Source: Prevotella sp. UBA7782
GTDB lineage: Bacteria > Bacteroidota > Bacteroidia > Bacteroidales > Bacteroidaceae
Direction: 5' to 3'
DNA: 5,633 nucleotides
Assembly (NCBI GenBank): GCA_002480935.1
Contig: DLDC01000137.1
Coordinates: 1-5,633, forward strand
Shown here: in pieces, positions 1-5,633 of the stretch
Layout of the letters: each line of letters starts with the position of its first letter
Numbering within the stretch: the first letter of the stretch is position 1
Notes under the pieces: generated by a model
Told to the model about the DNA's origin: nothing
Database searches by the model: none
What the model saw: only the letters and a program-made list of their open reading frames with translations
Translations under genes and position numbers: made by a program

Positions 1-1114
1 GCTCACTCCGCCCGGGCCTGAAAACCATGGCGAAGACGAGCAGAATGCCCAACCGTCTGACAGCACGCAGAGTGGTAAAGAAATGGAACTGGCTCTTGGC
101 GTGCGCTTTGACAACGAGGAATATGTGTCGCTGCAGGCCTTCGGACAATATAAGCCCAAGGCCGACAAGCCGCTGGCTACGGCCCTTACGCTGAGACTTG
201 GAAAGCGTATCATGGCTAAGGGGCTTGTGGAATGGGCGTTCCACCGCAACACGAAAAGTACGCTGAGCTACACTTATCGGCACAACGACATCTATACTTA
301 TCAGAAAGCACGACGACAATCTAATATTCTGTATAACCAGCATGAGGTGAACTGGAACGTAGCCGACTTCAATGTGCGCAACTTCAACGTGAAGTTGGGG
401 GTGAAATACGATTTCTATAACTACAACGAAGTGCTGCATGGAAACGACGAGCGCCGGTGGTCTGGCAACCTGGAGCAAACACATCTGTGGAGCTACAACG
501 CCTCTACGTCTTATAACTCTGAGGATAAATGGTACTTTCCTACGCGTGGTGCGGCCTTCAAGGCGGCTTATGCCTATTACACATCCAACCTTGTGAAGTA
601 TGATGACCACAGTGGCTACAGCGTGGTGAATGCCTTATGGAGAATGAACTTCGGTCTTACGCACAAGCTCACACTGCAACCTATGGTCTACGGAAGGCTG
701 GTGTTCGGGCATAGCATGGAGCAGCGCACCGACGATAACGGCACTTACGAAACCAATGTGACGCCCTTGCCCCTGCTCAACGTGGTGGGCGGTAACGGCT
801 TCCATAAGTATCTTGACAACCAGCAGCTGCCATTGGCCGGAGTGAATTATATAGAGGTGGCCGACAATAAGCTCGTCGCCATACAGATGAAACTGCAACA
901 GCAGATAGCCGACAACAACTATCTGCTCTTCAAGGCCAGTGCAAGTGAGCACGCAGACAACCTCAGCAGCCTCCTCGACCATGGGCCTAAGATAGGCGTA
1001 GAGGTGGCCTACTATTACGATCTGAGCTTCCTTGGTCCGATAGGAGGCAGCTTCGGATGGAGCAGTCTTACCCATAAGCCCACGCTGTTCATTAATCTTG
1101 GCTATTCGTTTTAA
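1..1114 (+). CDS. Patatin-like phospholipase with C-terminal outer-membrane beta-barrel (5' partial)
   Basis: The reading frame is open from base 2 to the TAA at 1112-1114, giving 370 residues with no stop, so the gene begins outside the window and the ATG at 83 is internal. After about 27 polar, acidic residues comes a series of alternating aromatic/polar strands. Recognisable stretches are LGVRFDNEEYVSLQ (near residue 32), LRLGKR, NFNVRNFNVKLGVKYDFY, KWYFPTRGAAFKA, LQPMVYGRLVFG and, near the end, LFINLGYSF. These match, from memory, the barrel half of Bacteroidetes proteins in which a patatin lipid acyl hydrolase is joined to a BamA/TamA-like barrel. The C-terminal Phe is the usual beta-signal for insertion by the BAM complex, so an outer-membrane location is expected. 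The GxSxG nucleophile and the Asp motif of patatin are not visible, so enzymatic activity cannot be judged. The alternative is an Omp85-like barrel without a patatin domain. Confidence 0.82.
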   Translation, partial: LTPPGPENHGEDEQNAQPSDSTQSGKEMELALGVRFDNEEYVSLQAFGQYKPKADKPLATALTLRLGKRIMAKGLVEWAFHRNTKSTLSYTYRHNDIYTYQKARRQSNILYNQHEVNWNVADFNVRNFNVKLGVKYDFYNYNEVLHGNDERRWSGNLEQTHLWSYNASTSYNSEDKWYFPTRGAAFKAAYAYYTSNLVKYDDHSGYSVVNALWRMNFGLTHKLTLQPMVYGRLVFGHSMEQRTDDNGTYETNVTPLPLLNVVGGNGFHKYLDNQQLPLAGVNYIEVADNKLVAIQMKLQQQIADNNYLLFKASASEHADNLSSLLDHGPKIGVEVAYYYDLSFLGPIGGSFGWSSLTHKPTLFINLGYSF

Positions 1115-1170
1115 ATGCCTCCGGATGATAAAAACTTGCACACTGACAATATAAAGTGAGCAGAATGATA

Positions 1171-1197
1171 GCTAAAAGCGCAAAAAAGTGCTAAAAG
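1171..1197 (+). repeat. Short direct repeat GCTAAAAG x2 upstream of the aroB promoter
   Basis: GCTAAAAG occurs at 1171-1178 and again at 1190-1197, with starts 19 bp apart. The spacer holds an A6 tract. An imperfect inverted partner of the central CGCAAAAAAG (1179-1188) lies at 1225-1233 as CTTTTTGCG, next to the promoter. The spacing is close to two helical turns and the stretch is A-rich, so it could be a regulator site or an UP-like element for aroB. It is short enough to be chance in an A-rich spacer. Confidence 0.35.
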
Positions 1198-1233
1198 TTA
1201 AGCGTTGCTGATGCGTGGGCTAGGCTTTTTGCG

Positions 1234-1241
1234 TATATTTG
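1234..1241 (+). promoter_or_regulatory. Putative Bacteroidetes-type -7 promoter element of aroB
   Basis: TATATTTG matches the TAnnTTTG -7 consensus described for the primary sigma factor of Bacteroidetes. It ends 30 bp before the aroB ATG, which would give a leader of roughly 20-25 nt. The upstream TTTG (-33) element is poor: at the expected 19-21 bp spacing there is only GATG (1210-1213), and a TTG at 1205-1207 is too far away. The call therefore rests on the -7 match and its position. Confidence 0.5.
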
Positions 1242-1260
1242 TAACAAGGAACAAAAGAAC

Positions 1261-1267
1261 AGGAGAG
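1261..1267 (+). promoter_or_regulatory. Ribosome binding site of aroB
   Basis: AGGAGAG ends 4 bp before the ATG at 1272, and its AGGAG core ends 6 bp before it. This supports that start. It is a stronger Shine-Dalgarno than is seen at hutH or hutI in this window, neither of which has a clear one. Confidence 0.6.
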
Positions 1268-1271
1268 AACT

Positions 1272-2327
1272 ATGAAACAGAGAATAGTCATATCAAGGCA
1301 CTTCAAGAGTGAACTGGCCAAAACACTCTCTGAAACAGAACACGACAGCATCTTCGTGCTTACAGACAGTAATACCTACAAGCTGTGCTGGCCCGTCATA
1401 GCTAAGTTTTTCACATTAAGGCATGCCCATGTCATCACTATTCCCTCCGGCGACAATCATAAGACACTGGAATATCTCACTAAAGTGTGGCTGGCTCTTG
1501 ACGAGAACAATGCCACCAGACACTCATGCATGATAAACTTGGGTGGCGGAATGATAACAGATTTGGGCGGATTTGCTGCCAGTACGTTCAAAAGAGGCAT
1601 CGACTTCGTTAATGTTCCCACCACGTTGCTTGCCATGGTGGATGCTTCGGTGGGCGGTAAGACGGGCATTAACTTCAATGGACTGAAGAATGAGATTGGC
1701 GTTTTCAACGATTCGAAGTTCGTTATACTTGATACGTCGTGGCTGAAGACGCTGGATAATGCCAACATAAGGTCGGGTTATGCCGAGATGCTCAAGCATT
1801 CGCTGCTCAGTAATGAAAAGATGTGGGCGCAACATATATCATTCGACTTGGCAACTCCCGACTTAAACCAACTCCCAGACATGGTGAAGGAGAGTGTAGC
1901 CGTGAAAGAACGCATCGTGAACAGCGACCCGCTTGAGCACGGTATGCGCAAGGCGCTGAACCTGGGACACACCGTGGGCCACGCCTTTGAGTCTTTCTCG
2001 TTCCGCAAGAACAACGGAAAGGGGTTGCTGCATGGCTATGCCGTGGCTTTCGGACTGGTGTGCGAGCTCTATCTGTCGGCCATTAAGACGGGCTTCCCAA
2101 CCGATAAGATGCACCAGACGGTGAGCTTTATACGCGACAATTATGGCACGTTCGACATTACATGTGATGACTATGCCGAGCTCATCAGGCTCATGCACCA
2201 CGACAAGAAGAACGTGGGACAGCACATAAACTTCACTCTTCTCTCTGACGTTGGCGGCATTCAGGTCAACCAGACTGCCACTGAGGAAGAGATAAAAGAG
2301 GCACTCGACTTCTTCAGGGAGGGCTGA
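1272..2327 (+). CDS. aroB: 3-dehydroquinate synthase
   Basis: A complete 351-residue protein within the usual AroB size range. It converts DAHP to 3-dehydroquinate with NAD+ and a divalent metal, the second step of the shikimate pathway, in the cytosol. Visible motifs are SGDNHKTLEYL (59-69, equivalent to the GExxK region), the NAD-binding GGGMITDLGGFAAS (91-104), VPTTLLAMVDASVGGKTGIN (115-134, active-site Lys130) and NxSGYAEMLKH. The predicted metal ligands are Glu172, His233 (in LNLGHTVGHAFE) and His254 (in LLHG). The gap between the two His is 21 residues, 4 more than in E. coli AroB as I remember it. The ATG is supported by AGGAGAG just upstream and by a promoter-like element. The gene stands alone: it is 157 bp downstream of the patatin gene and convergent with hutI, so it is not part of the hut operon. 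Confidence 0.97.
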   Translation: MKQRIVISRHFKSELAKTLSETEHDSIFVLTDSNTYKLCWPVIAKFFTLRHAHVITIPSGDNHKTLEYLTKVWLALDENNATRHSCMINLGGGMITDLGGFAASTFKRGIDFVNVPTTLLAMVDASVGGKTGINFNGLKNEIGVFNDSKFVILDTSWLKTLDNANIRSGYAEMLKHSLLSNEKMWAQHISFDLATPDLNQLPDMVKESVAVKERIVNSDPLEHGMRKALNLGHTVGHAFESFSFRKNNGKGLLHGYAVAFGLVCELYLSAIKTGFPTDKMHQTVSFIRDNYGTFDITCDDYAELIRLMHHDKKNVGQHINFTLLSDVGGIQVNQTATEEEIKEALDFFREG

Positions 2328-2337
2328 GCCGAGTGCC
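2291..2337 (-). terminator. Putative intrinsic terminator of the hut operon, embedded in the aroB 3' end
   Basis: GGCACTCG (2300-2307) and CGAGTGCC (2330-2337) form a perfect 8-bp inverted repeat. Inside it a second short stem (2313-2317 with 2324-2328, one G-T wobble) closes a six-base loop. On the minus strand the stem is followed immediately by TCTTTTATC (2299-2291), a U-rich tract, as expected for rho-independent termination about 11 bp after the hutI stop. On the plus strand no T-run follows, so for aroB it would at most be a 3'-end stabilising hairpin. The left arm lies within aroB codons, and the inner stem spans the aroB stop. Confidence 0.6.
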
Positions 2338-2348
2338 ACTCTGTTGCC

Positions 2349-3572
2349 TCAAGCGTCTATACGCTGTGCTATGAGGGGCGTGGTGTAGGCATAAGGAAGG
2401 TAGGCAAGTGACGGAATGGAGCGTGTGATGATGAGATTTGCCCGCTTGCCGGGTGTGATGCTGCCGTAAAGATGGGCCACGCCCATGGCCGCCGCGCCGT
2501 TTATGGTAACTGCATTCAGCGCCTCTTCCGGAAGCAAACGCATCTTGATGCAGGCCAGCGACATCACAAACTTCATGTCGCCGGATGGCGTTGAGCCCGG
2601 ATTATAGTCGGAAGCGAGCGCCACGGCCAGCCCTCTGTCTATCATCTTTCGTCCTTTGGCGTATGGCATATTCAGAAAGAAGGAGGTTCCGGGCAGCAAA
2701 GTAGCGATGGTGCTAGATTGCTCTAGCAGGCTGATACCCTCATCGTCAGTGCTCTCCAAATGGTCTACCGACAGGGCATGATGGCGCAAAGCCACTTGCA
2801 AACCGCCTGTCACGGCGAGCTCGTCTACGTGTACCTTGGGCTTCAAGCCATACTTGTAACCTGCTTCCAATATTCTTTCTGTTTGCTCAGGAGTGAAGAA
2901 TCCCTTGTCGCAAAACACGTCTATATAGTCTGCCAGTTGTTCTTTTGCCACTTTAGGCAGCATCTCGTTAACCACCAAATCAACATATTCAGCTTGTCTG
3001 CCCACATATTTGCGCCCCACGGCATGGGCTCCCAGAAAGGTGCTTACCACGTGCAGGGGTGCTGTTTCCTTGATGCGGCGAACCACACGCAGCATTTTCA
3101 GCTCGTCGGCAGTGCTCAGTCCGTAGCCGCTTTTTATCTCTACGCAGCCCGTTCCCTTGGCATGTATCTCGCGAATGCGGTTCATAGCCTGCTGGTAGAG
3201 ACTGTCTTCAGAGAGCGAGTGAAGCAAGTCGGCTGAGTTAAGTATTCCTCCTCCGCGCCTGGCAATATCGGCATAGCTCATGCCCCGTATCTTGTCTACA
3301 AACTCTTGTTCCCTACTTCCGGCATAAACCAGATGGGTGTGGCTGTCGCAGAAGGCAGGTAACACGATGCCCCCATGGGCATTTATCTCTTTGTCAAACT
3401 GCCCTTGAGGAGGCTGGTCGCTGCTTCCGAAGCTCTCTATACATCCATCTCTCATCGTGAGCCATGCGTTTTTGAGGCTCGTCACCGACTGCATCTCCTT
3501 GCCCCGCAGGCACCCTTTACCCTCAGGAAGAATGCCTGCAAGGAGAGAAATATTAGAAATCAAGCTTCTCAT
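2349..3572 (-). CDS. hutI: Imidazolonepropionase
   Basis: A metal-dependent hydrolase of the amidohydrolase superfamily that opens 4-imidazolone-5-propionate to N-formimino-L-glutamate, the third step of histidine breakdown, in the cytosol. Counting from the ATG at 3572 the protein has 407 residues, normal for HutI. Visible are the HxH metal motif in DSHTHLVYAG (His78, His80), KSGYGLS (147-153), LGAHAV (His183), HVDEL (His248 metal, Glu251 catalytic), SVDHLES (His271), ASDYNPGS (Asp322 metal) and the C-terminal NAVTINGAAAMG followed by GKRANLI. The frame could be extended to a TTG at 3587, but the first ATG gives the family-like beginning MRSLISNISLLAG. It overlaps the hutH 3' end by 20 bp with no clear Shine-Dalgarno, which suggests translational coupling. 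It is the last gene of the operon and faces aroB. Confidence 0.96.
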   Translation of the reverse strand: MRSLISNISLLAGILPEGKGCLRGKEMQSVTSLKNAWLTMRDGCIESFGSSDQPPQGQFDKEINAHGGIVLPAFCDSHTHLVYAGSREQEFVDKIRGMSYADIARRGGGILNSADLLHSLSEDSLYQQAMNRIREIHAKGTGCVEIKSGYGLSTADELKMLRVVRRIKETAPLHVVSTFLGAHAVGRKYVGRQAEYVDLVVNEMLPKVAKEQLADYIDVFCDKGFFTPEQTERILEAGYKYGLKPKVHVDELAVTGGLQVALRHHALSVDHLESTDDEGISLLEQSSTIATLLPGTSFFLNMPYAKGRKMIDRGLAVALASDYNPGSTPSGDMKFVMSLACIKMRLLPEEALNAVTINGAAAMGVAHLYGSITPGKRANLIITRSIPSLAYLPYAYTTPLIAQRIDA

Positions 3573-5052
3573 GATGCATGAATTCAACCGATTTTGCTAT
3601 ATACGGATACATCACACAGTCTTTCTCAATGAACGGAACCATCTGTCTGTAGTCGTTGAAGAGCCGTTCTATCACCGGCGAAGAGCGCAATGGCCGCCTG
3701 AAGTCGAGTGCCTGAGCCGCATTAAACAGCTCGATGGCCAACACACGTTCGGTATTATGTATCACCCTATAGAGCTTTGTGCCCGCATTAGCGCCCATGC
3801 TGACGTGGTCTTCCTGGCCTTGCGACGTGGGAATGCTGTCTACCGAGGCCGGCATACACAGCATCTTGCTTTGGCTTACGATGCTTGCCGCGGTGTATTG
3901 TGTTATCATGAACCCGCTGTTCACGCCGGGATTGGCCACCAGGAAGCTGGGTAATCCTCGCGTACCCGATACCAATTTGTAGATACGGCGTTCTGATATG
4001 TTGGCCAATTCAGACATGGCGATGGCCAGAAAGTCCATGGGCAGGGCGATAACCTCGCCGTGGAAGTTGCCTGCCGATATAACTAAGTCCTCGTCAGGGC
4101 ACACCGTTGGGTTGTCGGTTGTGGCGTTTATCTCTATGTCTGTGATGTCTTGCACATAGTGAACCGTGTCTTTCACCGCTCCGTGCACCTGCGGAATGCA
4201 CCTGAACGAATAGGGGTCTTGCACGTGTTTCTTAGGTTGTGAGATAATCTCACTGCCTTTCAGAATGTTGCACATGTGGGCTGCCGTCTCCACTTGACCC
4301 TTATGTGGTCGCACGGCATGCACGGCAGGGTTGAACGCTTCTATGCGTCCGTCATAGGCTTCGAGTGACATTGCGGCTATATAGTCGGCCCAGTTGCTCA
4401 GCCGTGTGGCCTCTATGATAGACCAACAGCAGAAGGCTCCCATGTTCTGCGTGCCGTTGAGCAGGGCCAAACCCTCCTTAGAGGCCAGCTTGATGGGCTG
4501 CCACTGCATCTCTCTGAGTATCTCTGCGCCCGTCATACGCTTGCCTTTATACTCCACTTCGCCCATTCCGACGAGTGGAAGGCAGAGATGGGCCAGCGGA
4601 ACCAGGTCGCCAGACGAGCCCACGGAGCCCTGCATGTACACGATGGGGTATATATCGTTGTTGAAGAAGTCTATCAGTCGCTCCACGGTTTGCAGGTTTA
4701 CGCCCGAATAACCATACGAGAGCGACTGTATCTTGAGCAGTATCATGAGCTTTACTATCTCGTTGGGCACCCTCTCACCAATGCCGCAGGCATGGCTCAT
4801 CATCAGGTTGACCTGCAGTTGTGACAGTTGGTCCTTAGAGATGTTGATGTTGCACAGACTTCCGAAGCCCGTAGTCACACCGTAAACCGGTTCCTTCGAA
4901 GTGGCTATCTTGTCGTCCAGGTATTTTCGGCAGCGCACGATGCGCTTGCGCGAATCCTCTCCCAGCTCCAGTTTGTAGTTGCCTTTCAGGATGTCCCACA
5001 CCTTGTTCAGGGTGAGATGTCCTGCACTTATCACATGTGTTTTTCTTTCCAT
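3553..5052 (-). CDS. hutH: Histidine ammonia-lyase
   Basis: Deaminates L-histidine to trans-urocanate and ammonia, the first step of histidine catabolism, as a cytosolic tetramer carrying the MIO electrophile. The 499 residues are close to the family norm of about 510. Visible are YGVTTGFG (Tyr57), SHACG (His87), the MIO segment GSVGSSGDLVPLAHL (142-156; MIO triad 146-148), ASKEGLALLNGTQ (Asn199), QDPYSFRCIPQVHG (Tyr281, Arg284), NFHGE (Phe330) and QEDHVSMG (Glu414). These line up with the catalytic residues known from Pseudomonas putida HAL. The triad reads Ser-Ser-Gly, not Ala-Ser-Gly. The ring-forming Ser and Gly are present, so activity is expected. His87 and Glu414, together with the hut neighbours, argue for HAL over phenylalanine or tyrosine lyases. 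It lies 53 bp after hutU with no terminator between them. Confidence 0.96.
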   Translation of the reverse strand: MERKTHVISAGHLTLNKVWDILKGNYKLELGEDSRKRIVRCRKYLDDKIATSKEPVYGVTTGFGSLCNINISKDQLSQLQVNLMMSHACGIGERVPNEIVKLMILLKIQSLSYGYSGVNLQTVERLIDFFNNDIYPIVYMQGSVGSSGDLVPLAHLCLPLVGMGEVEYKGKRMTGAEILREMQWQPIKLASKEGLALLNGTQNMGAFCCWSIIEATRLSNWADYIAAMSLEAYDGRIEAFNPAVHAVRPHKGQVETAAHMCNILKGSEIISQPKKHVQDPYSFRCIPQVHGAVKDTVHYVQDITDIEINATTDNPTVCPDEDLVISAGNFHGEVIALPMDFLAIAMSELANISERRIYKLVSGTRGLPSFLVANPGVNSGFMITQYTAASIVSQSKMLCMPASVDSIPTSQGQEDHVSMGANAGTKLYRVIHNTERVLAIELFNAAQALDFRRPLRSSPVIERLFNDYRQMVPFIEKDCVMYPYIAKSVEFMHHEKLDF

Positions 5053-5062
5053 TGATATATCA
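5053..5062. repeat. Perfect 10-bp palindrome abutting the hutH start codon
   Basis: TGATATATCA is self-complementary and directly precedes the hutH ATG on the minus strand, where a ribosome binding site would be expected. It lies in a 53-bp AT-rich hutU-hutH spacer (5053-5105) that contains no clear Shine-Dalgarno, no TAnnTTTG promoter match on the minus strand and no terminator. It could be an operator or affect translation initiation, but a palindrome of this size in AT-rich DNA can easily be chance. Confidence 0.25.
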
Positions 5063-5105
5063 TGTTAGTTATTAATTGTTGGTAATATTGCTTTACGAGG
5101 CTCAA

Positions 5106-5633
5106 TCATTGCTCTGTGCCGAACGCTTGGTCGATGATGCTGTCGTCAACCAGGTTAGGCATTGTCACCCTTAGCGTCCGGGTGCGATCCATTTCGCGCC
5201 TGATGGCATCCATGGAGCCGCTGTTGCGAGCCCACGAACGGCGTGCTATGCCGTTGTTGACGTCCCAGAAGAGCATCTCACGTATGTTGTTGTCGGCCTG
5301 TTCGGAGCCGTCTATCACCATGCCGAAGCCTCCGTTAACCACTTCGCCCCAGCCTACGCCGCCGCCGTTGTGTATGCTTACCCACGTGGCACCGCGGAAA
5401 GAGTCGCCTATAACGTTCTGTATGGCCATGTCGGCACAATACTGTGAGCCGTCGTAAATATTAGAAGTTTCGCGGAAAGGCGAGTCGGTTCCGCTCACGT
5501 CATGATGGTCTCTGCCCAGCACGACGGGTGCTTTGAGCCTGCCCTCGCGTATGGCTTTGTTGAAGCCCAGGGCTATCTGGGTGCGCCCTTCGCAGTCGGC
5601 ATAGAGTATTCTGGCCTGCGATCCGATGACGAG
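5106..5633 (-). CDS. hutU: Urocanate hydratase (C-terminal part; gene continues past the window edge)
   Basis: The minus-strand frame is open from the window edge to the TGA at 5106-5108, showing the last 175 residues. The GTG at 5522 is an internal Val, not a start. The enzyme hydrates urocanate to imidazolone-5-propionate using tightly bound NAD+ as an electrophile. Visible are GSQARILYADCEGR near the start, PVVLGRDHHDVSGTDSPFRE, NIYDGSQYCADMAIQNV, the glycine-rich SIHNGGGVGWGEVVNGGFGM and FWDVNNGIARRSWARN. The GRDH...SP.RE...DGS and HNGGGVG blocks are urocanase hallmarks. HH after GRD and the ARRSWARN ending differ from the GRDHLDSGSV...VVRHADAGY pattern of Pseudomonas and Bacillus enzymes. 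From memory they fit the longer type (roughly 670 residues) found in Bacteroidetes and trypanosomatids, but the full length is not visible. It is the most upstream hut gene seen. Confidence 0.94.
   Translation of the reverse strand, partial: LVIGSQARILYADCEGRTQIALGFNKAIREGRLKAPVVLGRDHHDVSGTDSPFRETSNIYDGSQYCADMAIQNVIGDSFRGATWVSIHNGGGVGWGEVVNGGFGMVIDGSEQADNNIREMLFWDVNNGIARRSWARNSGSMDAIRREMDRTRTLRVTMPNLVDDSIIDQAFGTEQ

Noticed and set aside
635..1141. A 168-codon open frame on the minus strand opposite the patatin barrel.
   Set aside because: It is fully antisense to a protein with clear family motifs, its translation resembles no family I know, and it has no start signal. It is a shadow of the plus-strand codon pattern.
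1177..1192. AGCGC-A6-GTGCT as a terminator for the patatin gene.
   Set aside because: The stem is only 5 bp with a G-T wobble and is followed by A-rich, not T-rich, sequence on the plus strand.
1863..2339. A 158-codon minus-strand frame opposite the aroB C-terminal half, ending in the gap next to hutI.
   Set aside because: Antisense to conserved AroB motifs including the metal ligands, with Val/His/Leu-rich composition typical of a reverse-frame shadow.
3573..3587. A TTG start that would extend HutI by five residues.
   Set aside because: No Shine-Dalgarno precedes it. The ATG at 3572 gives the family-like N-terminus and a normal length.
3457..3954. A 165-codon plus-strand frame across the hutH-hutI junction.
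   Set aside because: It lies opposite two well-supported genes and has Arg/His/Cys-rich shadow composition. The hutH-hutI overlap is explained by normal operon packing.
4609..4617. The lack of Ala-Ser-Gly as a sign that HutH is inactive or a pseudogene.
   Set aside because: The ring-forming Ser and Gly and all other catalytic residues are intact, and the frame is full length.
5053..5105. A separate hutH promoter in the hutU-hutH spacer.
   Set aside because: No TAnnTTTG match occurs on the minus strand and no terminator follows hutU, so co-transcription is the simpler reading.
1..5633. A novel defence, mobile or multi-gene accessory system, RNA gene or CRISPR array.
   Set aside because: Nearly all of the window is explained by five conserved housekeeping or catabolic genes. 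No repeats of array type, transposase motifs, tRNA-like or rRNA sequence were seen.

Overview
This 5.6-kb window looks like an ordinary chromosomal segment of a Bacteroidales bacterium, most likely Prevotella or a close relative. The evidence is a patatin protein ending in an outer-membrane barrel of the Bacteroidetes kind, a TAnnTTTG-type promoter before aroB, weak or absent Shine-Dalgarno signals at the other visible starts, and a urocanase of the non-Pseudomonas type. The genus is an inference.

Layout: (1) Positions 1-1114, plus strand, hold the 3' end of a patatin-like phospholipase gene. Only the beta-barrel is visible and the catalytic domain lies off the left edge. (2) Positions 1115-1271 are an A-rich intergenic region with a short direct repeat, a likely promoter and a good ribosome binding site. 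(3) Positions 1272-2327, plus strand, are a complete aroB (3-dehydroquinate synthase). (4) On the minus strand, reading right to left, is a histidine-utilisation operon: hutU (3' end only, running off the right edge), then hutH, then hutI. hutH and hutI overlap by 20 bp. hutI converges on aroB across a 21-bp gap, and a hairpin followed by a U-rich tract, lying over the end of aroB, probably terminates the hut transcript.

The three hut enzymes perform successive reactions: histidine to urocanate (HutH), urocanate to imidazolonepropionate (HutU), and imidazolonepropionate to N-formiminoglutamate (HutI). The enzyme that processes formiminoglutamate (FtcD or HutG type) is not in the window and would have to lie upstream of hutU or elsewhere. 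aroB belongs to the shikimate pathway and appears to be transcribed independently.

I found no mobile element, CRISPR array, RNA gene or evidence of a new multi-gene system. The points worth a second look are modest: a Ser-Ser-Gly in place of Ala-Ser-Gly at the HutH cofactor site, the non-Pseudomonas urocanase type, the terminator embedded in aroB, and small repeats upstream of aroB and hutH.
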